DNA of 64,000 nucleotides from Acidobacteriota bacterium. GTDB lineage: Bacteria; Acidobacteriota; Blastocatellia; UBA7656. Location: the NCBI GenBank assembly GCA_038040445.1, contig JBBPIG010000006.1, forward strand, positions 1 through 64,000. The letters are read 5' to 3'. Within the stretch, counting starts at the first letter, position 1; each line of letters opens with the position of its first letter. A program made the translations under genes and the position numbers. The notes under the pieces are model-generated. The model was not told where the DNA came from. It saw only the letters and a list, made by a program, of their open reading frames with translations, and did no database searches. Of this stretch, positions 8,624 through 18,147 are shown one piece after another.

Positions 8624-9069
8624 TTGGAACTCCCCTCTGCGATGAAGAATCAAGGCTCCGTTTGAGGAAGAATCATGCGCCGCTCACGCGTCAAAGCTTT
8701 GTGATCCGCATGGGCCGACGCTGAATCATATCGAGCGCTGTGAATCAGTGTCAATGGGTGTCATCATGCCCTTCGGTGTGAAGGGGGCCTGGGAAGCGCC
8801 CCAACACTTCAAACCGCTGTAGCCGCGCGTTAAAAACTTTCGCGAGTCGATCGAGCGCGCTCCGAGAGCTAGCGTGGGACTCAATCGTCAGACGAAACCT
8901 GTTGCTAGCCACATCCGGTTAGGGTTATGGTTAGGCCATCCTGGGTGGCCCAAGGTGGTTCAGCGGCCAAAGTTTCTCGAGTACCAAGCGAGGTAGGTGT
9001 GAAAGCGCTCTCGTTCGGCGTGAACGTGTCGCACATCTGGACCGAGATCGAACAAAGAGGACATCAAAG
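8624..9069. other. Intergenic region upstream of the SBBP gene and M28 peptidase
   Basis: A 446-bp divergent gap. I see no gene, RNA or strong repeat; a short TTAGGGTTATGGTTAGG motif occurs near 8918. It presumably contains the two divergent promoters, which I could not locate with confidence. Confidence 0.4.
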
Positions 9070-12000
9070 ATGAAGAACGTTACCAAGAGATCTGTGGCTT
9101 TGTTCATTGGCCTCGCGAGCATGGCGCCAGTTTTCCCCACGGGAAGTCCCTTTCTTGAGTCTGGCCGCGCGACGTTGCCCACGGGAGCACGTAGCCTCTA
9201 CAAACGTCCGGCGAAACTGCTGGACGCTGAAAGCTCTCGGTCGCTTGCAACCGTAGACAAGGAAACCAACGCGCGGGTGAATCAGGTCTACGGCAAGCTT
9301 CCGATGAGTTTCGAAGCGAACGATGGACAGACGGATTCGCGCGTGAAGTTCATTTCTCGTTGGGGCGGCCAGACGCTGTTCCTGACTTCGACCGAAGCGG
9401 TGTTTAGACTGGAAGGCCCGAACCAAACACCAGCACCTGAAGGAAGACCAACCCTCTCAGTGGATGCTAGCAGCGCGCGCCGTTCGCCGGTTGAATCGAC
9501 GAACTCGGTGTTGCGAATGAAGCTGGTGGGCGGGAACACTTCGGCAAAAGTAACAGGCCTCGATAAGCTGCCGGGCAAGAGCAACTACTTCATCGGGAAC
9601 GATCCGAAGAAGTGGCGAACGAATGTCCCGAACTACGCGAAGGTGAAGTATGAGCAGGTCTACCCTGGCGTCGATCTTGTGTACTACGGCAACCAGCGCC
9701 AGCTTGAGTACGACTTGATAGTAGCGCCCGGAGCCGATCCCAACCGTATCAGGCTCACATTTGAAGGCGCTCAGAAAATGCGAATAGATGAGGCAGGCGA
9801 TCTGGTGCTGAGCACAACCGCGGGCGAGACGCGTCAGAGGAGTCCAATTGTTTATCAAGAACTGAATAAAAAGAGAGAACGCGTACGTGCTGGATACGCG
9901 AAGCAAGGCGAGAATGAAGTAGCTTTTGAGCTAGGACGATACGATGCGAGCCGGCCGCTGGTGATCGATCCGGTACTGGTGTACTCCACTTATCTGGGAG
10001 GTAGTTTTGGCGAGTCCGGCAACAGCATTGCTGTAGACCCGGCGGGCTTTGCCTACATAACCGGTTTCACCAATTCAAATGATTTTCCGACCGCAAACCC
10101 TTTGCAGCCGAACAACGCCTCCTTCTGTTGTGCGGGCGACGTGTTCGTGACTAAGTTGAATGCCGCCGGATCCGCCCTCGTCTACTCGACATATATCGGC
10201 GGCGGCGAGACGGATCAGGCCAGCGCGATTGCTGTTGACCCATTTGGCAATGCATACGTCACCGGCACAACCAGTTCTACCGATTTCCCGACAGCGAACG
10301 CGTTCAGTCCTAATCTCGCCGGGGTAGCCAACGACGCGTTTGTTGCTAAACTGAACTCGGCGGGAAGCGCATTCGTGTATTCCACGTATCTAGGAGGCAG
10401 CCTCGGCGAGACTGCCACAAGCATAGCCGTAGATGCGAGCGGAAACGCTTACGTGACTGGTTCAACCGGCTCGACCGACTTCCCCACATCAAATCCGTTG
10501 CAGGGGAATATTAGCGCCGGGTCCGACGGCTTCATAACGAAGTTCAACGCCACAGGCACATCGCTCGTCTATTCCACGTATTTGGGAGGTGTTGGCGCAG
10601 ATTCTGGCAACGGCATCGCGGTGGATGCCACCGGCAATGCCTACGTTGCGGGCACAACAAGCTCGCCTGATTTTCCATTAGTGAATCCGGTGCAGTCGGA
10701 GATCACCGACAAAACAGCCTTTAAGAGCATCGATGGAGCCGCCACTTGGGCTGCAATCAACAATGGTCTGCCCGCTCGATTCTCGGTTAACACAATAGCG
10801 ATTGATCCGGGTGCTCCGAACACTCTTTATATCGGCACGACCGGCGGTGGAGTCTTCAAGAGCACCGATGCCGGGAGCAGTTGGATTGCTTCGAACAACG
10901 GGTTGTTTACTCTTGCCATGGACCAGCTATTGATAGACCCGAAGACAACCTCGACGCTGTATGGCATCAGCGGGAGGAGTCTTACCAGGAGCACAGATGC
11001 GGGAATGAGCTGGAACACGATCCCTCTTCTTGGCGGAGCAGAAGTAGTTGCGTTAGATCCGAGCGCGCCACAAACGCTTTATGCGGCGAGGGGGCAGTTG
11101 GTCTTCAAGAGCATCGATAGCGGGGCAACCTGGAGCGGAGTTACAGTAAGAGACCCGCTTGGGAACATCGCCAGCACCTTGCATGGTCTTGTGGTGGACC
11201 CGAGGACGCCCACCACAATCTATGCCGCGGATTCCGGCGGAGTGTTTAAGAGTATTAACGGCGGGACCGTCTGGAGGGGAAGGCTTGGCACCCCTTCAGG
11301 CGCCCGAAGCATCGCTATTGACCCGGTCAATACGGCCTCGCTCTATGTGTGGTCTATCGGCGGCGGGATTTCGAAAAGCACGGATGGCGCACAAACCTGG
11401 AGTCTGATCAACTCAGGTCTTCCCAGCAAGGCTGTTCGGGTTGTTGCTATTGATCCGATTGCGACGAATACCCTTTATGCCGGCACGGATCACGGCATAC
11501 AGAAGAGCACCGATGGAGGAGTCAGTTGGATGACCACCGTAAGCAGGGTGACCAACGCTCCCGCTAACGCAATAGCCATTGACCCGAGAGTTACATCGAC
11601 GCTCTACGCTGGGGCTTCCGCCACTTTCGACTGTTTTGTTGCGAAGCTAAACTCACAAGGCACTGCACTCCTTTACTCCACCTATCTAGGCGGTGATACA
11701 GCCGACGTCGCTTCGGGCATTGCTGTAGATGCGTTTGGAAATGCTTACGTGGCGGGCGCTACAACATCGGCCGGTTTTCCGACGAGGAACCCGATGCAAT
11801 CATTCGGCGGCGGGCTTCTAGACGGCTTTGTTGCAAAACTCGACACCGTACACGCTGAACTTGTTTACTCCACACACCTCGGCGGCGGCAGCTTCGACAG
11901 TTGTCGAGGAATAGCCGTGAACACGGCTGGCAACGCCTATGTCACGGGTCAGACTTCTTCAACAGACTTTCCAACGGTGGTCCCCTTGCAAGGCTCGCTA

Positions 12001-12564
12001 GCCGACGCTGAAAGCGACCCCTTCGTGGCAAAGCTTAACGCGACAGGATCGGCACTCGTCTTCTCAACTTATTTGGGTGGAGGTGAAGGAGCCCTTCACT
12101 CTAGTGGTTTTGATTTCGCGAACGCGATCGCGATTGACAATGCAGGAAGCGCTTACATAACCGGGTCCACCACGTCCGACAACTTTCCAACTACGCCGGG
12201 CGCTTTCCAACTAGCCAAACGAGGCAATAGCATCACAGCTTTCGTCGCCAAGATTTCCGACCCTCCCCCTTTCGATGCGTGCCTGCAAGACGACAGCAAC
12301 GGCAACTTGCTGCTCGTCAACACAAACACTGGAGATTATCAGTTCATCAATTGCGGTGTCCTTACCTTGAGTGGAAAAGCTGCAATAAGTAAGAAGGGCT
12401 GCCTCGTCACTCTTCAAGTGAGCGGGCCTGATCGCAGATTGCTCGCGAGGATTGATACTTGCCGGGGGACCGGAACTGCTTCAATGCAGGTTTTCTCTCA
12501 AGGCAGAACATTTACTATCCTGGACAGGAATACAGCCAACAGTGCTTGTGCTTGTTCGAGATAG
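9070..12564 (+). CDS. Giant secreted SBBP-repeat protein with inserted beta-propeller block
   Basis: An 1164-residue predicted extracellular protein. After a signal peptide comes an N-terminal domain typical of SBBP proteins (about 70-300; FEANDGQTDSRVKF). Seven SBBP repeats follow the pattern VYSTYLGG...SIAVD..GNAYVTG.T.S.DFPT: four before and three after an inserted block. The block (about 10710-11628) contains seven repeats of the pattern IDP....TLY.G..GGVFKS.D.G..W, as in BNR/sortilin-like propellers. A Cys-containing C-terminal domain ends the protein (CLQDDSNGN, CACSR). The family is common in Acidobacteria and Planctomycetes but its function is not established; surface binding is a guess. 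It lies alone between divergent and convergent neighbours. Confidence 0.88.
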   Translation: MKNVTKRSVALFIGLASMAPVFPTGSPFLESGRATLPTGARSLYKRPAKLLDAESSRSLATVDKETNARVNQVYGKLPMSFEANDGQTDSRVKFISRWGGQTLFLTSTEAVFRLEGPNQTPAPEGRPTLSVDASSARRSPVESTNSVLRMKLVGGNTSAKVTGLDKLPGKSNYFIGNDPKKWRTNVPNYAKVKYEQVYPGVDLVYYGNQRQLEYDLIVAPGADPNRIRLTFEGAQKMRIDEAGDLVLSTTAGETRQRSPIVYQELNKKRERVRAGYAKQGENEVAFELGRYDASRPLVIDPVLVYSTYLGGSFGESGNSIAVDPAGFAYITGFTNSNDFPTANPLQPNNASFCCAGDVFVTKLNAAGSALVYSTYIGGGETDQASAIAVDPFGNAYVTGTTSSTDFPTANAFSPNLAGVANDAFVAKLNSAGSAFVYSTYLGGSLGETATSIAVDASGNAYVTGSTGSTDFPTSNPLQGNISAGSDGFITKFNATGTSLVYSTYLGGVGADSGNGIAVDATGNAYVAGTTSSPDFPLVNPVQSEITDKTAFKSIDGAATWAAINNGLPARFSVNTIAIDPGAPNTLYIGTTGGGVFKSTDAGSSWIASNNGLFTLAMDQLLIDPKTTSTLYGISGRSLTRSTDAGMSWNTIPLLGGAEVVALDPSAPQTLYAARGQLVFKSIDSGATWSGVTVRDPLGNIASTLHGLVVDPRTPTTIYAADSGGVFKSINGGTVWRGRLGTPSGARSIAIDPVNTASLYVWSIGGGISKSTDGAQTWSLINSGLPSKAVRVVAIDPIATNTLYAGTDHGIQKSTDGGVSWMTTVSRVTNAPANAIAIDPRVTSTLYAGASATFDCFVAKLNSQGTALLYSTYLGGDTADVASGIAVDAFGNAYVAGATTSAGFPTRNPMQSFGGGLLDGFVAKLDTVHAELVYSTHLGGGSFDSCRGIAVNTAGNAYVTGQTSSTDFPTVVPLQGSLADAESDPFVAKLNATGSALVFSTYLGGGEGALHSSGFDFANAIAIDNAGSAYITGSTTSDNFPTTPGAFQLAKRGNSITAFVAKISDPPPFDACLQDDSNGNLLLVNTNTGDYQFINCGVLTLSGKAAISKKGCLVTLQVSGPDRRLLARIDTCRGTGTASMQVFSQGRTFTILDRNTANSACACSR

Positions 12565-12704
12565 GTTGCGCGCTCGCGAGGAGAGCGCTCGACGGTTCGT
12601 CTGCCGGCGTCGAAATTGTCTTACGCCATGGCGAGTCGCCGGTGAAGAGTGAATCGTACTCTTCCAGTTCGGCTACTCCTTGAGACTGCGGGACGGAGGC
12701 GCCT

Positions 12705-13166
12705 TCAAAGCTTCTGGATCGAGCCGCGTTGAAACATTCGCGGCGCGCCCGCCAGCAAAGCCAGCAACACGAACGCGAGAAGAACTGCCGGGGTGCTGAC
12801 CCCGGCAGTGGTCGCTAACATGACTGCGCGAAGGAGCGACAAAAACTGCGACACTCCGAGTGAAGCCAGCAGCGCCCACCACGCCCATCGCTCGCCGCGT
12901 CGATACGGCACCCACGTTACGGCGATTGCCAGCAGCGCATACGCGAGCGCAAAGGTCGCCGCTGTAGCGCGCCGCCCTCTGAATGCCTTGACCGCCTGGT
13001 CGCCACCCTGTTCTCCAATCTGGGTAAGCGTGTACTCCGGGGTGAGGGAGTCCGGCTTCCCGGTGTAGGCGACCCACAGCGATTGGGCAGAGATAAGAAC
13101 GATGGCTACCGAGACTACCAGCAGAATTACCCAGCTTGTCATGAACAACAGGTGTGAACCTCTCAT
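12705..13166 (-). CDS. Small four-helix membrane protein of unknown function
   Basis: A 153-residue protein with four hydrophobic segments, at about 8-30, 70-88, 95-115 and 123-142. The loop after helix 1 is soluble (KPDSLTPEYTLTQIGEQ). No catalytic motif or named family was recognised. A clear GGAGG lies a few bases before ATG 13166. The next gene on the same strand is the M20 peptidase, separated by an inverted repeat. Function unknown. Confidence 0.7.
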   Translation of the reverse strand: MRGSHLLFMTSWVILLVVSVAIVLISAQSLWVAYTGKPDSLTPEYTLTQIGEQGGDQAVKAFRGRRATAATFALAYALLAIAVTWVPYRRGERWAWWALLASLGVSQFLSLLRAVMLATTAGVSTPAVLLAFVLLALLAGAPRMFQRGSIQKL

Positions 13167-13181
13167 TTTGCCTCCTACGTA

Positions 13182-13293
13182 GATGTACCGTAGACTGTCC
13201 AGTCTGCGGGTGTTTCCACATCAGCCTATCTTCATCCGACGCCATGCGCAGACCGGACAGCGCCATCGCAGACTGGACAGTCTACGCTACATC
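13182..13293. repeat. Inverted repeat with GTAGACTGTCCAGTCTGC arms
   Basis: Arms of about 27 bp (13182-13208 and 13267-13293) are nearly complementary; the inner 18 bp read GTAGACTGTCCAGTCTGC and its complement. A third, partial copy (GCGCAGACCGGACAG) lies inside at 13247. It ends two bases before the M20 stop codon and begins in the leader of the small membrane protein. It is likely a dispersed palindromic element and may also work as a terminator or attenuator. Confidence 0.8.
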
Positions 13294-13294
13294 C

Positions 13295-14530
13295 TTATTT
13301 TTCGGTCAGCGCGATCTCGAGCAAGATCAGCTTCTTTATCCCGCGATAGATCGGCTCGATTTGGCACCACTCGCCCAGCGAGTGATCGCCGCCGCACGGA
13401 GCACAGCCGGTAGAGATCGCAGGCAAGCCAGCCAGTAACGCGACGTTCGAGTTGTTCGAGGCACTGTTGCCCACAGTCACATTCTCAAATCCAATTGCTC
13501 GATGCACCGCCTCCGCCATTCTCACGGTAAACGACTCGCGGCTCCCCGGGATCTGGGCGGCCGGAACTTTTTCCTCGGGCAGCTCGGTCTTCACCTGCAT
13601 GCCAACTCGACCGGCTTCTTCGAGGAGTATCTGCGCGATCTTCTGCTCGAAGTCATCGATCAGTTTCTGATTGGTGGATCGCAGATCGACCGTGAACCAC
13701 GCATCCGCCGCTTTGGCGTTCACGACGTCAGCTCCGCCGAGCATCCCGATGTTCAAGTGCACCACCGGATCCTTTGGCAGCTCGAGCGAATAGATACGCG
13801 TGATCGCCCGCGCGGCCGCAAGCGTCGCCGAATATGGCGGCGCTTTTGAAGTCGTATGGCCGCCCGTGCCGATGAAGTGGTGCTTGTACCAATTGATCCC
13901 TATGCCGCCGTAGTTCAAGCCCTCGTATCCGCCGTCGAGCGCGACGTACTGCCCGATTCGCTCCCTGTTCTCGGAGATGAAATGCTTTACTCCCCCGAAC
14001 GACGTTTCTTCTTCAACCGTGAACACGAAGATCAGATCGGCTCTGGTTTTGATCCCAGCATTATCAAGCGCGCGAATCGAGGCCAGGATCGCTTCGACAT
14101 TTCGCGTATCGTCCCCAACACCCGGGGCGAAGATCTTTCCATCGCGAATCTCGGCTTTGATCTTCAAGCCTTCTTGAAACACCGTGTCGAGATGCGCGTC
14201 AAACACGACGGGCTTCGAGCCGCCGGTGCCTTTGCGAACGGCGATGAGGTTACCCTTGGAGTCGTAGTAGACTTTGTCCAGGTTGAGAGACTGCAACGCT
14301 CTTCGCACTGCTTCGGCTCGCTCGCGTTCTTTCCCGGACGGCGCGTTGATCTCCGTGAGCGCTATCCACTCAGCTAGTATCTGATCTTTATGCGCATCGA
14401 CATAATCGAACGCGCGTCTCACGTCTGCGCGTTCCATGATTTGTCGGGCCTCGCCGGTCAGATCCTGCGCGGTTACACTGGCACCCAGCAGTAGCGCCGC
14501 GCATGCAAGCGCCGCCATTCTTCCCCTCAT
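13295..14530 (-). CDS. Secreted M20 family metallopeptidase
   Basis: A 411-residue exopeptidase of the M20/PepT-like group. A signal peptide (about 1-21) indicates export. Zinc-site motifs are visible: VVFDAHLDTVF with the metal His and Asp, GVGDDTRNVEA, VFTVEEETSFGG with the catalytic Glu pair, and a final GDHSLGEWCQIEP. A dimerisation-type insert (GTGGHTTSKAPPYSA) sits in the middle. The start is supported by GGAG eight bases upstream. It is one of four exported hydrolases in the window, pointing to growth on peptides. Confidence 0.92.
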   Translation of the reverse strand: MRGRMAALACAALLLGASVTAQDLTGEARQIMERADVRRAFDYVDAHKDQILAEWIALTEINAPSGKERERAEAVRRALQSLNLDKVYYDSKGNLIAVRKGTGGSKPVVFDAHLDTVFQEGLKIKAEIRDGKIFAPGVGDDTRNVEAILASIRALDNAGIKTRADLIFVFTVEEETSFGGVKHFISENRERIGQYVALDGGYEGLNYGGIGINWYKHHFIGTGGHTTSKAPPYSATLAAARAITRIYSLELPKDPVVHLNIGMLGGADVVNAKAADAWFTVDLRSTNQKLIDDFEQKIAQILLEEAGRVGMQVKTELPEEKVPAAQIPGSRESFTVRMAEAVHRAIGFENVTVGNSASNNSNVALLAGLPAISTGCAPCGGDHSLGEWCQIEPIYRGIKKLILLEIALTEK

Positions 14531-14589
14531 GAACGTTCTCCGTTGGATGGCTGTCTAACGACGAAGGCCTATTCTAAGTCGCAGGTGAT

Positions 14590-14840
14590 CGATAAAGCAA
14601 AAGTGAAGCAAAGGCGTGTGGAGAGCGCCGCCCGGTCAGCAACCCGCATAGCGACACAGTTGGCGGCGCTTTGGCTTCTGTGGATTGCGCCGCCCCGGTC
14701 GGCGATCTCCCAGGTTATGTTTTGGCGGCGCTTTGGCTGAGTGGGTGAAACTCACGATGCCGAAGACGTTGCTAGTGGGAGCTGAAGCAAAGCGCCGCCG
14801 CCTCTAACCAAGAGCTTGGTCGCGCAAGAGGCGGCGCAGT
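14590..14840. repeat. Cluster of GC-rich inverted and direct repeats
   Basis: Fills most of the 317-bp gap between the M20 peptidase and the HEAT protein. GGCGGCGCTTTGGCT occurs twice (14662-14676 and 14723-14737) and an inverted partner AGCAAAGCGCCGCC at 14785. A hairpin with arms CGCCGCCTCT and AGAGGCGGCG (14795-14837) sits just before the HEAT stop codon. No gene is seen. The hairpin may end transcription of the HEAT gene. Confidence 0.65.
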
Positions 14841-14847
14841 CCAAACA

Positions 14848-16284
14848 TTACGGGTTCGAGGCGCGCCGCGGACGCTCGCGTTGCAAGACGCTGTCGCTCG
14901 CGCGAGGCCGGCCCGAGATGCGCCACTCGATTCGCTTGATTGCAACTGTGGCCGTATCCGCCGTCGAAGCGCTCGACGTGCGCACCACCGGCTCCAGCTC
15001 CTTTATTGTTTCCTGGTCGCCAATGCGTCCGAGTATCTCGATTACTTTTTGCCGGACTTCCTTGCTGCTCGAGCGAATGTAAGGAAAGAGATCCGCCGGA
15101 CTCGTGGCGTCCATCAAGTAAGCGCGAGCCTGATCTTCCTGATCGGTCTCGAGCTTGCGCACGATGTACTGGATGTTTGTGGTGCCGCCCATCTTGTACA
15201 TCGCCCAATACTCGGCGAGCTTCACATCGTTGTTTTTCTCGGTTAGCACCAGCCGGGATATCTGGTCCTGATAGCGCGGGTCGGCTATTCGCGCCAGCCC
15301 CTCGATCGCGTATTGGCGGCGGTCTGCATCGTTGTCAGTCATGTTCTCGACGAAGGTCTGCTCTGCCTTCTCGTCGCCTATCAAAGACAACGCCCACAGC
15401 GCAGCTTCGTCGCGCGCCGGCAGGTAGCTCAAGCTTCCTTTCACCCTGTCGCCGACCTTCTTGAGGGCGCCTTTCTTCTCGGGACCCAAACCGTAGACCG
15501 AAAGCAGCGGCTCGACCGCCGGCTTGTATTTGAGCATGCCGGCCGCGACCATCGCCTGCGTTCGCACCTTCTGATCCGAGTCGCGAAAGAAGGGTATCAG
15601 GTAAGTGCCGGCCGACTGATCTCCGATCTTGATAAACGCTCGAAGCACCTCCATGCGCAGATCCTGATCCGCGCTGAGCGCGTCGGCAAGATGTGGGATC
15701 GCGGCCGTACCTCTCAAAACGCCGAGCGCGCGAATGGCGGATATTCGAACATTGCGCTCGCGGTCACCTCGAGCCGATTCTCCGATCGCTGTGACGATTG
15801 TGGGATCGACCGCAACGTAAGGCTCGACTATTTCGTGATCGTTTGTGTCGAGAAACGGATTGAACAGGTTCCAACCGGAGCGACGGTTGGTTATGAAATC
15901 TATGTCGTGCTCGGTGTACAGCGCCACCAACGATCTTATTGCCACGCCGCGCACATTCGAGTTCGGGTCCTTGAGCGCGTCGAGCATCTCGGGCAGCGCC
16001 GAGAAGTCCTTGATCATTCCCAGCGACCGAAGCGCTTCGGCGCGCACGTCGTAGTCTTCATCTTTGCGAGCCGCCACCGCGAGCGCTTCGACCGCGAGTT
16101 GATTGCGGACCCGGCGTTCACCCAGCTTGTGCGCCGCGTCCTGTCGCGTGCTCGCGTTGGGACTCTTCAGATAGGCGAGCAAGGTCTCAAGCGATTGAGT
16201 CTCGCCGCGCACGGCAAAGACGAACGTTAGCAACACGACGAGAAGCGTCACTATCTGGACGAACATTTTCCTATTTGAAGGCAT
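14848..16284 (-). CDS. Exported HEAT-repeat protein
   Basis: A 478-residue protein with a signal peptide (hydrophobic ~8-24) and tandem HEAT/PBS-lyase-type repeats through about residue 440 (for example SIRALGVLRGTAAIPHLADAL and EILGRIGDQETIKELEPVV). The C-terminus is basic and Arg-rich. Such repeats form scaffolds for protein binding; no enzymatic motif is seen. GAGGAG precedes ATG 16284. It lies downstream of the VWA gene on the same strand with a 159-bp gap, so co-transcription is possible. Function unknown. Confidence 0.8.
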   Translation of the reverse strand: MPSNRKMFVQIVTLLVVLLTFVFAVRGETQSLETLLAYLKSPNASTRQDAAHKLGERRVRNQLAVEALAVAARKDEDYDVRAEALRSLGMIKDFSALPEMLDALKDPNSNVRGVAIRSLVALYTEHDIDFITNRRSGWNLFNPFLDTNDHEIVEPYVAVDPTIVTAIGESARGDRERNVRISAIRALGVLRGTAAIPHLADALSADQDLRMEVLRAFIKIGDQSAGTYLIPFFRDSDQKVRTQAMVAAGMLKYKPAVEPLLSVYGLGPEKKGALKKVGDRVKGSLSYLPARDEAALWALSLIGDEKAEQTFVENMTDNDADRRQYAIEGLARIADPRYQDQISRLVLTEKNNDVKLAEYWAMYKMGGTTNIQYIVRKLETDQEDQARAYLMDATSPADLFPYIRSSSKEVRQKVIEILGRIGDQETIKELEPVVRTSSASTADTATVAIKRIEWRISGRPRASDSVLQRERPRRASNP

Positions 16285-16443
16285 GGCAAACTCCTCAGAG
16301 AAGAAACTGCTTGTCCTGCGGGAAACGAAACTGGGGGCTTAAGTGGGGAACCTGTCCTTTCGCTGACATTCTTGTCCGCATAGGCGGTTTAGTCAAGCTG
16401 CAAATAAGCAAGGTTTCTCGTCAACGGTATGGGCTAGAGCCAG

Positions 16444-17454
16444 CTATGACTTCAGCGCCCAGTAGCCTTTTCGGGCCCGCGTCATCAGCCCGGGACGCGT
16501 AACACCCACGCTGAGCTTGCGCCAACGGCCGTCGCGCTTTTGATTAGTGGGGTAGTAGGTCAGTGTGTATTGATTTCTTAGCTCATCCACGATGTTTGTG
16601 AATGCTTCTTCAAGCTTGTCGCCCTGCGGCGTATAAACATATCGCCCGCCGGTCTGCGAGGCGAACTCTTTCATCTCGGTTTGCCCGCGCCTCAGTCCCA
16701 GGATCCAACTTGCGTTCCCGATCCGCGAGTTATCATCGATCAGGTCAACCGTGTAGATCATTATCCCGGCGGCGAGCGCCTTTTTTAACACCGAATCGAA
16801 CGACGCCTTGCGGCTCGTCGTGTCCCAGCCGTCTGAGATCAACACAATCGCCCGGCGCTTCTCGGGCCGGTTCTCCAATGCGGTGACTGCTTCCGCCGCG
16901 CAGTCGTACAGCCGAGTGTTGTCTTCGGCTTTGGCGTCCCAAACGTAGTCCGAGATGTCGCGTACATCCGAAAAATCCTGAAAAAGTTTGACGTTGTTGT
17001 TGAAGCCGTAGACCGCGACCTGGTCGTTGTCTCGAATGTGATCCACAAACGAAGCCGCTGCCCCTCGCGCCAGGCCAAACTTGTAGTCCATGCTTCCGCT
17101 CATATCGATGAGTATCGCCGCGGCGAACGAAGCTTCTTCGCTAAGAAAAGAATTGATCGACTGCGGAGCGTTGTCTTCCAGCACGGTGAAGTCTTTCGCC
17201 TTTAGTCCGTGGGCGTATTGCCCCGCGGCATCGGTAACAATCAGGTTTACGACCACAAGATCCGAATGCAGCCGCACCGTGTCATCATCGCGGCGCTGGG
17301 CCTCATCCTGCTTCGCCTTCTTTTCCTGGCCGTAAGAACTTGGATGCGCGGGACTGGAAAGGAGGAGCGCGAACACAGCCGCGATGAAACCGGCCGTCAA
17401 TTTCCGCTTAGCGGAAGACGCGCTGGTTGACGGGTTGCTTCTGGTGGCGGGCAT
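16444..17454 (-). CDS. Acidobacterial-type VWFA-domain protein, exported
   Basis: A 336-residue protein with a basic N-terminus, a signal-type hydrophobic segment at about 20-37, and a VWA domain from about 110. The metal-ion-dependent adhesion site is intact (DMSGS at 117-121, with later Thr and Asp in LISDGWDTTSRKA). The segment before it (LVVVNLIVTDAAGQYAHGL..DFTVLEDN) is the hallmark of the VWFA-related proteins expanded in Acidobacteria. The role is probably adhesion or protein-protein contact at the cell surface. Its ATG overlaps the upstream gene's TGA (ATGA), so translation is likely coupled. Confidence 0.9.
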   Translation of the reverse strand: MPATRSNPSTSASSAKRKLTAGFIAAVFALLLSSPAHPSSYGQEKKAKQDEAQRRDDDTVRLHSDLVVVNLIVTDAAGQYAHGLKAKDFTVLEDNAPQSINSFLSEEASFAAAILIDMSGSMDYKFGLARGAAASFVDHIRDNDQVAVYGFNNNVKLFQDFSDVRDISDYVWDAKAEDNTRLYDCAAEAVTALENRPEKRRAIVLISDGWDTTSRKASFDSVLKKALAAGIMIYTVDLIDDNSRIGNASWILGLRRGQTEMKEFASQTGGRYVYTPQGDKLEEAFTNIVDELRNQYTLTYYPTNQKRDGRWRKLSVGVTRPGLMTRARKGYWALKS

Positions 17455-17996
17455 CAGTCTGCTTTCTGGCGTCGTATGAAGCGAGCGAGGCTGATCACTT
17501 CGTTGGAATTGGCGATGACGGTTGCCGAAACGACGAAGCGGGTCTCGGCCGTCATTTCTTTTCTGATGTTGGCAGCCGTGGCGCTCAGCTTATCGATGGC
17601 GTCAGCCAGCGGCATGCGTTCGTCCGTATCGGACTTCCGGTCGACCTCTTCGCCTCCGGCGTTAGTCAACACGCGCTTGGCGAGCTTTTCGATCGTGCCG
17701 AGCTTTCTCAGATCATCGGCTGAAAGCTGCTTGCGCTCCCCATAGCCCCTGGCGATTTCGCCAGACAGATTGCTCAACTTCTCCACGTCTTCGAGCACCT
17801 TCTTATGCTCGCCCTCGGCGCGGGCAATGGCCATCTTGATACGCATATCCGACGGAAGGCCTCCCTCCTGGTCGGCGTCCGTAGGGAATTTGTCGAGAAT
17901 CTTGCCTTCCGGTGGCTTCACTGCAGGGCGGGTCTGTGCCGTAGCGCCAGGCGCCGAGAGAAGGATGATTGCGAACAAGAAAAATACTCTGAACAT
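17454..17996 (-). CDS. Small exported protein coupled to the VWA gene
   Basis: A 180-residue protein with a signal peptide (MFRVFFLFAIILLSAPGATA) and a mostly helical, charged remainder. No family was recognised. The start at 17996 follows GGGAAGAG; a longer in-frame start at 18017 would precede that site. The stop overlaps the VWA start as ATGA, which argues for a two-gene unit and perhaps a physical complex between the two exported proteins. The partnership is inference from gene arrangement only. Confidence 0.75.
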   Translation of the reverse strand: MFRVFFLFAIILLSAPGATAQTRPAVKPPEGKILDKFPTDADQEGGLPSDMRIKMAIARAEGEHKKVLEDVEKLSNLSGEIARGYGERKQLSADDLRKLGTIEKLAKRVLTNAGGEEVDRKSDTDERMPLADAIDKLSATAANIRKEMTAETRFVVSATVIANSNEVISLARFIRRQKAD

Positions 17997-18147
17997 CAAT
18001 AGCTCTTCCCGCGGCAATATTTCGTGTATTTAGGTTTTAGCACAATCGCAAGGTCAACTCAATTGCGATATGGTCTGCCGTTGACTTCCGTACTGAAACT
18101 TCATACCGTGAATATTCGCCAAATTCGAACGAGGAGCTGATGGAACG

